From Phycisphaerae bacterium (GTDB taxonomy: Bacteria > Planctomycetota > Phycisphaerae > UBA1845 > PWPN01), in the NCBI GenBank assembly GCA_012719955.1, contig JAAXZI010000243.1, forward strand, positions 1-51,507: DNA of 51,507 bases, in the 5' to 3' direction. Each line of letters begins with the position of its first letter. Position 1 is the stretch's first letter. Made by a program: the position numbers and the translations under genes. Positions 41,525-49,452 of the stretch are shown here, one piece after another. The notes under the pieces were generated by a model. It saw only the letters and a program-made list of their open reading frames with translations, was not told the DNA's origin and searched no databases.

Positions 41525-43063
41525 ATGATACGTCGCCTGTTTGCTATTGCGGTTCTGCTCGCGCTGCTCTGCGGGACGGTGCTGTCGCTGCCGGTCTTCT
41601 GGGCCCGGCCGGTGGTCGGCCAGAAATCCAGCCAGATCGCCCGCCACTGGCTTGACTGCATCTTTACCGCTTCGTCGGCCCTGACCGGCACGGGCCTCTC
41701 GCCGCACGACATCGGCGACGACTTCACCCCCGCCGGCCAGGCGCTGATCCTGGGCTACATGCAGATCGGCGGTCTGGGCGTGCTGGTCCTGGGGGCGATT
41801 GTGGGTCTGCGTTTCCGTCAGCGGTTTGGATGGGGCACCGACCAGGAAGGGGCATCCCAGGTCCGGCTCGGGCGGCTCATCGCCTTCGTGTGCGTGCTGG
41901 CGCTTCTGCTGGAAGCGGCCGGGGCGGCAGCCCTGTACTACAGCCCGGATCGAGGGTCGGACCCATCCGAACGGCCCCTGTTCACCGCCCTCTTCCACAG
42001 TGTCAGCGCCTTCTGCAACACCGGCCTGACACTCACGCGGGACAGCTTTCTCTCGGCCGGCGTCTGGTGGCCGGTGTATGCAGTCCTCCTCCCGTTGATG
42101 GTGCTGGGCGGCATCGGCGGCCCGGTGCTCTACGAATTGTGGCGCCGGTTGCTGGGTTCCAGGTCGCCGCTTTCGCGGGACACGCAGGTCACGCTGATCG
42201 GTACGGCCATGCTCATCCTGGCCGGAGCCGCGACGATCTTCTTTATCGAGAGCACGCCCCGCTGGCAGCTTCGCAATCCACGGGAAGACTCCGAACACAT
42301 CAAGCTCGCCAGGGAACCCGCCGGCGAGGTCATCGAGTTTTCCTCTGAGGGTTCCTCCCGGGCGTCTCAACAGCGTCTGCGAACCATGAACGCCGGTCGC
42401 CGGGCGGCAGCCGCACTGTTCCAAAGCGTCTCCGCGCGATCCACAGGTTTCCGCGTGGCCCGGCTGGACGAACAGTCGCTTTCACCGGCGGATCGGGCGG
42501 CCACCATGCTCCTGATGCTGATCGGAGGCGGGATCGGCGGCACGGCCGGCGGGCTGCGGATTGTGATGGTGGCCATTTTGTTGGGGACGCTGTTGGGGGG
42601 CAGGAGGAACGCTCGTCTGATCTCTGAAGGCAGGCAAGATGCCCGCCCTCCAATTCACGTCGGGCAGGATGCCTACTCTCCGATACACGGGCAAGACGTC
42701 CATCCTCCAATAGGCGGGCAGGATGCTCGGGCGATGGCCGTGCAGGTGGCTGCCGGGGTTGCCACCGCGATGCTCCTGCTGATCGCCTTCACGGCACTGG
42801 TATTGATCTACCGCGAGCCGGCCTCATTTGAGGCGTGCGTTTTCGAGGCACTCAGCGCCTGTTGCAACGTTGGGTTCACCACCGGCATCACCCGCTCGCT
42901 GCAACCCGAAAGCCAGGTCATGGTCATACTGGCCATGCTTCTAGGCCGGATTCTCCCGCTGGCAGTGCTGGCGAATTGCCTCTGGCCCCCCGCCGCCGCC
43001 CCGCGGTCAAAGCACTCCACCCCCACCGATCAACCATCAGCACTCCCAAGTGCCGAAAACTGA
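41525..43063 (+). CDS. TrkH/KtrB-like K+ transporter subunit with repeat-derived insertion
   Basis: A 512-residue inner-membrane protein of the Trk/Ktr/HKT superfamily that moves K+ (or Na+) with a TrkA/KtrA-type partner encoded elsewhere. Four pore repeats are visible: SSALTGTGLS (50-59), SAFCNTGLTL (161-170), SVSARSTGFR (301-310) and SACCNVGFTT near 445-455, each with its selectivity Gly. Residues about 367-402 (EGRQDARPPIHVGQDAYSPI and following) are not transporter sequence; they are translated family G repeats in a loop between membrane segments. The C-terminal 25 residues are polar and end in a short tandem repeat. Function may be kept, because the frame is intact and the insertion is in a loop. 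Confidence 0.9.
   Translation: MIRRLFAIAVLLALLCGTVLSLPVFWARPVVGQKSSQIARHWLDCIFTASSALTGTGLSPHDIGDDFTPAGQALILGYMQIGGLGVLVLGAIVGLRFRQRFGWGTDQEGASQVRLGRLIAFVCVLALLLEAAGAAALYYSPDRGSDPSERPLFTALFHSVSAFCNTGLTLTRDSFLSAGVWWPVYAVLLPLMVLGGIGGPVLYELWRRLLGSRSPLSRDTQVTLIGTAMLILAGAATIFFIESTPRWQLRNPREDSEHIKLAREPAGEVIEFSSEGSSRASQQRLRTMNAGRRAAAALFQSVSARSTGFRVARLDEQSLSPADRAATMLLMLIGGGIGGTAGGLRIVMVAILLGTLLGGRRNARLISEGRQDARPPIHVGQDAYSPIHGQDVHPPIGGQDARAMAVQVAAGVATAMLLLIAFTALVLIYREPASFEACVFEALSACCNVGFTTGITRSLQPESQVMVILAMLLGRILPLAVLANCLWPPAAAPRSKHSTPTDQPSALPSAEN
42623..42730. repeat. Family G palindromes inserted in the trkH-like gene
   Basis: Four degenerate copies spaced 27-28 bases apart (GGCAGGCAAGATGCCCGCC, GGGCAGGATGCCTACTC, GGGCAAGACGTCCATCC, GGCGGGCAGGATGCTCGG), about 108 bases, a multiple of three, with no stop in the coding frame. 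Confidence 0.85.
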
Positions 43064-43116
43064 AAGCTGACCGCTGAACGCTGAACGCTGATCGCTGATC
43101 GCTGAATGCTGACCGC
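43061..43116. repeat. Degenerate short tandem repeat (GCTGAACGCTGATC type)
   Basis: Six to seven imperfect 7- to 9-base units fill the convergent gap between the trkH-like gene and the next gene and include the trkH stop codon. It is related to 20155-20200. Confidence 0.8.
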
Positions 43117-44445
43117 TTATCTACGAATCACAACCGAATCGCTGCGAATCGTGCCCGTATACAGATGCGTCGGTACGTTCGCGGTCCGGCCCTTTCTGCC
43201 GATCTCCTCCCGGATGCACGGCGCGTTCCCTATGGTGGAATAGCGCACGAAAACCCTGGCCTCGCCGGGCGCCTTGGGGAGCCGGCTCATGCGCTCGCGC
43301 AGCGCGGTCAGCGGCGCCCGGCCAATGATCATCCGCTCCCCCGGCCGGATCCGACGAACCAACTCAGGGCGAAACACGTCGCCCGTCGATTCCGGAGTCC
43401 AGCTCGCGGACCCGTCACCGCCGTCATCCTGCCCATCCTCTTTGCCCTGCAGCCGCCACTCGACGCGGGCCTGCGTCTGCAGGTCGTCGCCCAGATTGAG
43501 ATTGATCCACTGGTCGCGATCCCACGTGCTCTCCACCCGGACGGCCAGGGATTCGCCGTCAGGCTCAATCTTCAACCGCAGCGGCCCCTCGGCCGTACGG
43601 ATGGCTTCCGGGGCGGATTGGATGATCTCAACCGTCGCCGGCTCCGAGCGCACCAGCCCGAATCCCTCGTCGATCCACGTGGGGTCGTTCCACTGGGGCT
43701 GGTATGAAAACTGGATGGTGTACTTTCCGGCCGTCAGCATCGGATACCGGGCCCACCCGCGATTGAACGCGTTGATCACCAGACGGTCGGTCGCTCCGGC
43801 CGGCACCGGATGCGAGGGCGACAGGTCCCGGGCCCGAAGATTGACCGCCTCATACACCTCGGCGCTGCGCTCGATGGGGTCCACACGCAAATCGAGCGAT
43901 TGTCCATCCGGCCCGGTCACCACCAGGAAGTCCCCCACGTCCATCAGGGCCGCCACTTGCCGAACATCATCGTCGGCCTCCCCCTGGTCCGCCGGCCAGG
44001 GCGCCTCGATGGGTTCCCCCGTAGGATTGAACACATGGACGGTCACCGTGAAGGGCTCATCCCAGGGCACGCGCGGGGGATTCACCTCCAGCCGAACCTG
44101 TGCGCCAATCAGGATCGCCGACTGGAGCTCAGCCAGCAGGTCGCGAGCCAACAGCGCGGTTTCCAGGTCCTTCGATTGGGCCGCCTGCCGGAGCGCGGGG
44201 AAGGCCACCGGCCCCCACTCCGCCAACTGGCGGATCGCCGCCCGCCGACGGGCATAGGCCGGATGACTGAGCTGCCGGACGACCGTCGCGATCCGCTCCG
44301 GGCTCGGCCGAGCCGGGCGCGACGCGGGCTGACTGGCCGGGGCAGTGTCCACCGCTGCGAATACGGGCCGCTCAGCGGACGAACCTGCCAGCCAGACCAG
44401 GAGTACGGCAGATAAGGACAGCCGGCCAATCATCAGGCACCTCAT
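43117..44445 (-). CDS. Secreted protein with HEAT-like start, unknown function
   Basis: A 442-residue protein with a signal peptide (LSLSAVLLVWLAGSSAERPVFAA) and a Pro/Ala/Ser-rich linker (APASQPASRPARPSP). Residues 48-112 look like two HEAT-type helical pairs (YARRRAAIRQLAEWGPVAFPALRQA). Residues 115-440 are predicted beta-sandwich, Ig-like, with LEVNPPRVPWDEPFTVTVHV and KYTIQFSYQPQW. There is no catalytic motif. It probably works in the periplasm through protein contacts. It diverges from the tetrapyrrole genes. Confidence 0.78.
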   Translation of the reverse strand: MRCLMIGRLSLSAVLLVWLAGSSAERPVFAAVDTAPASQPASRPARPSPERIATVVRQLSHPAYARRRAAIRQLAEWGPVAFPALRQAAQSKDLETALLARDLLAELQSAILIGAQVRLEVNPPRVPWDEPFTVTVHVFNPTGEPIEAPWPADQGEADDDVRQVAALMDVGDFLVVTGPDGQSLDLRVDPIERSAEVYEAVNLRARDLSPSHPVPAGATDRLVINAFNRGWARYPMLTAGKYTIQFSYQPQWNDPTWIDEGFGLVRSEPATVEIIQSAPEAIRTAEGPLRLKIEPDGESLAVRVESTWDRDQWINLNLGDDLQTQARVEWRLQGKEDGQDDGGDGSASWTPESTGDVFRPELVRRIRPGERMIIGRAPLTALRERMSRLPKAPGEARVFVRYSTIGNAPCIREEIGRKGRTANVPTHLYTGTIRSDSVVIRR

Positions 44446-44628
44446 AAACGCGTTCTCTTCATGCTACCATAAGGGACGCCGGGCGGGCGGGCCAGACAGC
44501 CGTCATGCTGACTTTGCTTGTGCCAGGGCCTCCCTGCCGGATGTGTGCCACGGCGGCCTGTGCCGCGAGGATACGCTGATTCTTCACTTGCGGCGAAGCA
44601 AGGGCCTCGGGAAAACGTAGAAGATTCA

Positions 44629-45285
44629 ATGCCCACGTACCCTGTTGAGTTAAAGCTCACCGGACGAACCGTGCTGGTCGTCGGCGGTGGAGAGGTGGCG
44701 GTCCGCAAGGTGGCGGGGCTGCTTCAGGCCGGCGCCACCGTCCGTATCGTAAGTCCGAATTTCTGTCAGCCATTACTGAACTTGCGAGAAGTCACCAGAG
44801 AAGCTCGTGCATACAGCCCGGAGTGCCTCGATGGCGTCTGCCTGGTTTTTGCCTGCACGGATGACCGGCAGGTCAATGCCGCGGTGGCGGCGGACGCCCG
44901 CGCCCGAGGCATCTGGTGCAATGTTGCGGACGAGCCGTCGGAGTGCGACTTCTTCGTGCCGGCCGTCCACCGGCAGGGAGAGCTGAGCATTTCAGTCGGC
45001 ACCGGCGGGGCCAGTCCCCGGCTGGCGGCCCTGCTGCGTGACCGGTTGGCATCGCATTCAGGCCCCGAGTGGGGTATCCTGATTGAAGAACTGGCCCGCG
45101 CTCGCGGCCTCATCAAGACGCGCGTGGCCGATCCGGGCCTTCGCCGACAGATTCTGGACACCCTGTGCACGGAGTGCTCCATCCGGTTACTGGCCACCCG
45201 TGGCCGTGAGCCGTGGCGGCGATGGTTCGAGCGCGTAACGGAGTACCGTCTCCAGGGCCGCACGGAGCTTCCGGAGACAAGCTGA
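44629..45285 (+). CDS. Precorrin-2 dehydrogenase / siroheme synthase N-terminal type
   Basis: A 218-residue protein that oxidises precorrin-2 to sirohydrochlorin and may insert iron, like the N-terminal half of CysG or like Met8. ATG 44629 is set by the conserved start MPTYPVELKLTGRTVLVVGGG, which contains the NAD-binding GGGEVA motif. VFACTDDRQVNAAVAADARARG and NVADEPSECDFFVPA follow, with the catalytic-type Asp and a typical C-terminal helical part. The methyltransferase half (CobA) is absent, so that activity must be encoded elsewhere. It heads a cluster with a HemX-like gene and hemA, as in many bacteria. Confidence 0.93.
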   Translation: MPTYPVELKLTGRTVLVVGGGEVAVRKVAGLLQAGATVRIVSPNFCQPLLNLREVTREARAYSPECLDGVCLVFACTDDRQVNAAVAADARARGIWCNVADEPSECDFFVPAVHRQGELSISVGTGGASPRLAALLRDRLASHSGPEWGILIEELARARGLIKTRVADPGLRRQILDTLCTECSIRLLATRGREPWRRWFERVTEYRLQGRTELPETS

Positions 45286-45313
45286 GCCGGTGCGTCTGCA
45301 CGTACAGAGATTC

Positions 45314-46129
45314 ATGAACCACGAGCTACTGGTTACGGTTGTCTGCGGCGTGAGCTACCTGGTGGCGGGTTTTGCTGTTTACCTGCACATCCGCGGTCAG
45401 GTCTGGTGGGCCAACCCGGTGTCGCGGGTGGCGGCCGCGGCGGCGATCGGGCTGAACCTGGCCTATCTCGGCCGCGCGATCGCTCTCGAAGGCCTGGTCA
45501 GCACCTTCGAGCACAGTTTCGATGCCATCGTGCTGCTGTCCACGCTGATCGGCCTGGTCGCACTGGGCACCCATCTGGCGCCCAGGCTGCGGGGTCTGGA
45601 CGGCCTGTTGTTTCTGGCGGCCGGCGTTGTGGCGTTCAGCGCGATTTTCGTTCTGCGTCAACCGAGCGGCGTCATGAGCGCCCGGCCATGGTTCATCAGT
45701 CACTCGCTGGCTTTTGCGGTCAGCGGCGTCTTCTTCATTGCCGGGGGCGTGGCCGGTATCGCTTACCTGCTGGTGAATTGGATGCTCCGGCGAAAGCGCC
45801 TCGCGCTGGTTCGCAAAGTCCCCCCGCTGGAATCGCTGGAACGGTTCGGCCGCTGGATGCCCATTATCGGATTTCCGGTGTTTACGTATGGGATTTTGAC
45901 CGGCCTGTGCGGCGTGGCCCACCGTCCGGACTTCGCCACCGTGTGGTACCGGGACCCGACATTCCTGTTTGCGATCGCGGCGTGGCTGATCTACGCGTAC
46001 ATGACCGCAAGCCTGATGTATCGTCCGCGCATCCGCGGCCGGCGGGCGGCTACGCTCGCGACGTACGGCCTCGGTTTGGTCATCGTGATCTTTCTGGCCC
46101 GGGAGTTTTTGTCGCCTCTGCACCAATGA
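45314..46129 (+). CDS. HemX/CcsA-like cytochrome c assembly family membrane protein
   Basis: A 271-residue inner-membrane protein with about eight hydrophobic segments. Either GTG 45290 or ATG 45314 could be the start; the ATG gives the better membrane N-terminus (MNHELLVTVVCGVSYLVAG). His residues at helix ends (WFISHSLAFAVSG, STFEHSFDAIV) fit the heme-handling CcsA/HemX family. Its place between the siroheme gene and hemA favours HemX, which in Bacillus affects the amount of glutamyl-tRNA reductase. Its stop overlaps the hemA start (ATGA), so translation is likely coupled. Confidence 0.87.
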   Translation: MNHELLVTVVCGVSYLVAGFAVYLHIRGQVWWANPVSRVAAAAAIGLNLAYLGRAIALEGLVSTFEHSFDAIVLLSTLIGLVALGTHLAPRLRGLDGLLFLAAGVVAFSAIFVLRQPSGVMSARPWFISHSLAFAVSGVFFIAGGVAGIAYLLVNWMLRRKRLALVRKVPPLESLERFGRWMPIIGFPVFTYGILTGLCGVAHRPDFATVWYRDPTFLFAIAAWLIYAYMTASLMYRPRIRGRRAATLATYGLGLVIVIFLAREFLSPLHQ

Positions 46130-47439
46130 ACACTCGGACCCTGGTCATCGGCTGCAATCATCGCTCCGCCTCCGTGGAGGTGCGCGAACGGATCTCGTTC
46201 AACGACGAGGTTGCCGCCCGGGCCCTGCGCGAGTTGCGAACTCGCTATCCAGCGTGCGAGGCGGTACTGCTCTCGACCTGCAACCGGATGGAGCTGTATC
46301 TGGCCTCTCCTCCCGGCGGGCCGCCGGGCGTCACCGAAGCCATCAACTTTATTGCCGAGTTCCACGGCGTGCCCGCCGCGGAGTTCGTGGAATGTCTCTA
46401 TCACTATGAGGGCGCGGCAGCCGTGCGACACTTGTTCCACGTGGTCTGCTCGCTGGACTCGATGGTGCTGGGCGAGTCGCAGATCCTGGCCCAGACCAAG
46501 CGCGGGTTTGAGCTGGCCCGCTCGGCGGGTACGGTCGGCGGGACGCTGGACGGACTCTTCCAGCGGGCCTTCTCGGTGGCCAAGGAGGCACACACCAAGA
46601 CCGCCATCGCCGCCGGCCGGGTCAGCGTGGGCAGCACCGCCGTGGACCTGGCCCACCAGATCTTCTCGCACTTTGACGACAAGATCATCATGATGGTCGG
46701 CGCCGGCAAAATGGGTGAGCTCACCCTCACGCACCTGCTCGATACGGGCCCCAAGCGGCTGTGGGTTACCAACCGCACCGACGCCCGGGCGGTCGCACTG
46801 GCCGAAAAGATCGCCCAGCAGCACCTGGTCGCGGTGGAGGCGGTGCCCTTCGCCCAGTGGATCGACCATCTCGCCGAGGTGGACATTGTCATCGCTTCGA
46901 CGAGCGCATCTGAACCGATCCTGACCGCCCGTCAGTTCGCCCCCATCCCGGCGCGTCGGGGATACCGCCCGCTGCTGCTCATCGACATCGCCGTCCCGCG
47001 CAATATCGAGCCTGCCGTCGCCGAAGCCGATGGCGTGTTTCTGTACAACATCGACGACTTGCAGGCCGTCGTTGAAATGAGCCTGGCCCATCGCCGTGAG
47101 GCCGTCGGCCACTGCCACCAGATCATCGAAGCCCACGTGGTCGAGTACCTGGAGCGATGCTCCCGGCAGGACCTGGGGCCGCTGATTGCCGCATTGCAGA
47201 ATCATTTTCGCGGCGTGGCCGACAGCGAGCTGCAGCGCATTCTGCCGAAACTGGGCGACATTTCAGAAAATGACCGCGCGCTGCTTGAGCAGATGCTCCA
47301 CCGAATCACCCAGAAGCTGCTCCACGACCCGATCAGCCATCTCAACCAGGCCGCGGCCAACGGTGGCGCCCACTTCTATGCCGATGCACTCAGGGCGATG
47401 TTCAACCTGACCAGCGAGGAAGAAAAGGAAAAGGAATAG
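46126..47439 (+). CDS. hemA: Glutamyl-tRNA reductase
   Basis: Catalyses the first step of C5-pathway tetrapyrrole synthesis: glutamyl-tRNA to glutamate-1-semialdehyde with NADPH. The 437 residues have the catalytic Cys in LLSTCNRMELY (C52), the GESQILAQTK motif and the NADPH-binding VGAGKMGELT. A helical C-terminal dimerisation domain (KLLHDPISHLNQ) ends in an acidic tail (EEEKEKE). It overlaps the HemX-like gene by four bases and is the last gene of the tetrapyrrole cluster; a hairpin follows. hemL, hemB and hemC are not in the window. Confidence 0.97.
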   Translation: MNTRTLVIGCNHRSASVEVRERISFNDEVAARALRELRTRYPACEAVLLSTCNRMELYLASPPGGPPGVTEAINFIAEFHGVPAAEFVECLYHYEGAAAVRHLFHVVCSLDSMVLGESQILAQTKRGFELARSAGTVGGTLDGLFQRAFSVAKEAHTKTAIAAGRVSVGSTAVDLAHQIFSHFDDKIIMMVGAGKMGELTLTHLLDTGPKRLWVTNRTDARAVALAEKIAQQHLVAVEAVPFAQWIDHLAEVDIVIASTSASEPILTARQFAPIPARRGYRPLLLIDIAVPRNIEPAVAEADGVFLYNIDDLQAVVEMSLAHRREAVGHCHQIIEAHVVEYLERCSRQDLGPLIAALQNHFRGVADSELQRILPKLGDISENDRALLEQMLHRITQKLLHDPISHLNQAAANGGAHFYADALRAMFNLTSEEEKEKE

Positions 47440-47508
47440 CCCTGCCGGCAGTTCGGCCTGTGCCGCAACGGCGGCTCCCCAACCGAATAACCGCTCTTGC
47501 GCAGCAAA

Positions 47509-47537
47509 CGGCCGGGACCAAGCCCGGCCGCTCTCAT
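47509..47537 (+). terminator. Hairpin terminator after hemA
   Basis: A perfect 8-bp GC stem CGGCCGGG / CCCGGCCG (47509-47516 and 47523-47530) with a 6-base loop, followed by CTCTCATCCTT. The sequence around it resembles part of family P. It serves a convergent gene pair. Confidence 0.6.
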
Positions 47538-47566
47538 CCTTACGGATCTGTTCGTGCGTGCTTCCG

Positions 47567-48133
47567 TCAGCGCCTGCCCAACCGTGCCGGCTGGCGGATC
47601 ACGATGGGCCGGTAGGCCACCGGCCGGACGACCCGCTGCGCGGGACGGTTGTAGGTGTGAGTGGTGGCCTGCACGGTGCCGCCGGGGAAGGTGTTGCCGC
47701 GAGCGAACGCGGTGGAAGTTCCGCCGGGGCTGCTGCGGGTCGCGCCGCCGGCCGCCACATCGCGGACCGCGCCGCCCTGGGCCACCACCCCGCCGTAGCT
47801 GCCGCTCACATGGCCGTTATTGCCGATGCTCAGGTTGAAGGTGCCCGCGTAGGCGGGGCCGCGCTGACCGGCAATCGCATGGCTGAAAGAGAAGTCCAAG
47901 CCGTCGGAGTCCACACCAACCGCCAGACCGGTAGCGGCGTTGACGGCGCCGGTTCGAGTGCGCGTCCGGGCCAGGCCGGCCAGGCCATCACCCACGTAGT
48001 TGGCGGTCGCCGCCGCGTTCCCGCCACCCCTGTTCCCGGCGGAAGCACTGGTAGAGGCCTCGCCGGCCAATGCGCTCATCGCCATCATTCCACTCATCAC
48101 CAACACCATCGCATATTCTCTGGACCTGTTCAT
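47567..48133 (-). CDS. Secreted Gly/Ala-rich repetitive protein A
   Basis: A 188-residue protein; ATG 48133 with AGGAGAC 6 bases upstream is chosen, since the longer frame runs through repeats. A signal peptide (MVLVMSGMMAMSALAGEAS) precedes a Gly/Ala/Ser/Thr/Asn-rich mature part with short beta-type motifs (GTFNLSIGNNGHVSGSYGGV, GGAVRDVAAGGATRSSPGGT). The C-terminal 40 residues are rich in Arg, Pro and Val. No family is recognised. The next minus-strand gene upstream encodes a protein of similar composition, so they may form one surface structure. An adhesin-like or filament role is a guess. Confidence 0.65.
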   Translation of the reverse strand: MNRSREYAMVLVMSGMMAMSALAGEASTSASAGNRGGGNAAATANYVGDGLAGLARTRTRTGAVNAATGLAVGVDSDGLDFSFSHAIAGQRGPAYAGTFNLSIGNNGHVSGSYGGVVAQGGAVRDVAAGGATRSSPGGTSTAFARGNTFPGGTVQATTHTYNRPAQRVVRPVAYRPIVIRQPARLGRR

Positions 48134-48162
48134 GGCCTGTCTCCTGTTCTTTTCTCGTTCCC

Positions 48163-48222
48163 TCTTCTCCCCTTGTCCCCTTGTCGCCTTATCGCCTTGT
48201 CGCCTTGTCGCCTCAATTCCCA
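48163..48222. repeat. Degenerate tandem repeat (CCTTGTCGC type)
   Basis: Six to seven imperfect units of CCTTGTCGCC and CCTTGTCCC. The same type, in inverse orientation, ends the window at 51477-51507. Confidence 0.75.
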
Positions 48223-48229
48223 TCTCACT

Positions 48230-48325
48230 TGCGCTCAGGGCTCTGAAAGGCGGGCAGGATGCCCGCCCTCCGACCCACGGCGGGCAAGATGCCTGCCCTC
48301 CGATCCGCAAGATGCCCGCCCTCCT
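48230..48325. repeat. Family E then three family G copies
   Basis: A degenerate family E unit (ACTTGCGCTCAGGGCTCTG) is followed by three G palindromes, 27-30 bases apart (GGCGGGCAGGATGCCCGCC and variants), ending at the stop codon of the next minus-strand gene. Confidence 0.85.
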
Positions 48326-49045
48326 TTACGGTCGGACCTCGATGGCCGTCACACGGGACTGGCCGGTGCCGAACCGATTGGCCCGGGTCTGGGCCAAGGC
48401 CCGCACGCTGCTGTTCTGTCGCCACCCGCTCACGCTCACGCCGTACCCGTCTGCGTTGGCCGTGGCTCGATAGCCGGCCCGGCTGTCAGACCGCACACGG
48501 CTGGTGGCCACTCCACCGCGGGTGTCGGCCAGCGAATCACTGATGCTGGTGGCTCGCCCGCCGTACAGGCCCCGGCTGACCGCCCTGCTGTCGCTGTTGG
48601 CATAGCCGTAGCGGCTCAGCGCGGTGGAGTAGGACTGGCTGCGGGCGGTGCCGCCGTGACTGCCGCGGGCGTTCGCCACGCTGTTGCTGATCGCGACACC
48701 ACCGATCGCACCGGCCACGCTCTCACTGGTCGCAACCGCCCGGCCACCACGGGTGCCACGGGCATCCGCCCGGGAATTGCTGAGGGCCAGGCCATGATCC
48801 GCAACCGCAATCGCATCGCTGGTTGCCTGGCCACGCCGCTGACCAATGGCCTGAGAATTGGCAATGGCAGTCCCGCCGTTGGTCGCGCCGGCCCAGGCCG
48901 TCGCGTTGGCATTACCAGTTGCCGTGGCGGTCGCATTGGCCTGCCCGCCGTTGCTGGCTACTGAAACCGCGCTGGCCGAAGCGGCCAAAGCCGCAGCGCC
49001 AGTCAGAAGCACACCCGCCCCAGTCATCAGGTATCTGTGTCTCAT
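48326..49045 (-). CDS. Secreted solenoid-like repeat protein B
   Basis: A 239-residue protein starting at ATG 49045 with GAGAGGAGA upstream. It has a signal peptide (MTGAGVLLTGAAALAASAS). About 9 repeats of 14-17 residues follow, of the form G-G-x-A-x-[TS]-x-S-x-[AS]-x-[AS]-x-x-[GR], for example GGRAVATSESVAGAI, GGVAISNSVANARGSH and GGRATSISDSLADTR. This rhythm of small residues resembles the left-handed beta-roll of YadA-type adhesin heads, but without a membrane anchor. The last 45 residues are Arg-rich and probably form a cap. Its promoter region is AT-rich. Confidence 0.72.
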   Translation of the reverse strand: MRHRYLMTGAGVLLTGAAALAASASAVSVASNGGQANATATATGNANATAWAGATNGGTAIANSQAIGQRRGQATSDAIAVADHGLALSNSRADARGTRGGRAVATSESVAGAIGGVAISNSVANARGSHGGTARSQSYSTALSRYGYANSDSRAVSRGLYGGRATSISDSLADTRGGVATSRVRSDSRAGYRATANADGYGVSVSGWRQNSSVRALAQTRANRFGTGQSRVTAIEVRP

Positions 49046-49129
49046 GGCCGTTCTCCTCTCTGGAGAGCCTGGTATCCACCTCGGCCGGCCCGGACCCGCG
49101 TCCATTGGCTTGCCAGAGGAGTCAGCAGA

Positions 49130-49240
49130 TTAGACATTTACGCATTGAAAATGTTTGATGAAGGATATTATTCACTAATAGAAAACACATAAACCATTAC
49201 CATAAAAGAATTAACGGATGCAATATTTTGAAACGAACGG
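49130..49240. promoter_or_regulatory. AT-rich divergent promoter region
   Basis: An island of A/T-rich DNA in a GC-rich background between two divergent genes (49045 minus and 49453 plus). It holds several possible -10 elements (TATTAT, TAATAG). I cannot assign exact start sites. The stretch 49241-49452 holds no gene. Confidence 0.4.
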
Positions 49241-49452
49241 GCATTTGAAAGAACCCGCCCCTCCGGCTGGCCGGATTCGGTCAGGGAAGGGCCGCTCCTG
49301 ATCGCAATCCTGACCGAAGTTGGTCGCGGCTTGTCAGGACCGGGGTGCCGCGAAAACTGCCGTTCAAATCCCACAACCGGCCAAGTCACGCAGAGCCACG
49401 CGGGTATAGCGCCTATGCTTTCACAGATGGGGCCTTTCAGAGAGGGCGCGCA

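Noticed and set aside
42623..42730. Evenly spaced palindromes resembling a small CRISPR array
   Set aside because: Spacing of 27-28 bases is measured unit to unit, leaving no real spacers; the units diverge, lie inside a coding frame, and no cas genes are present.
49345..49395. GTTCAAATCCC motif suggesting the T-arm of a tRNA
   Set aside because: The flanking bases do not pair to form a T-stem, and no acceptor or anticodon stem fits.
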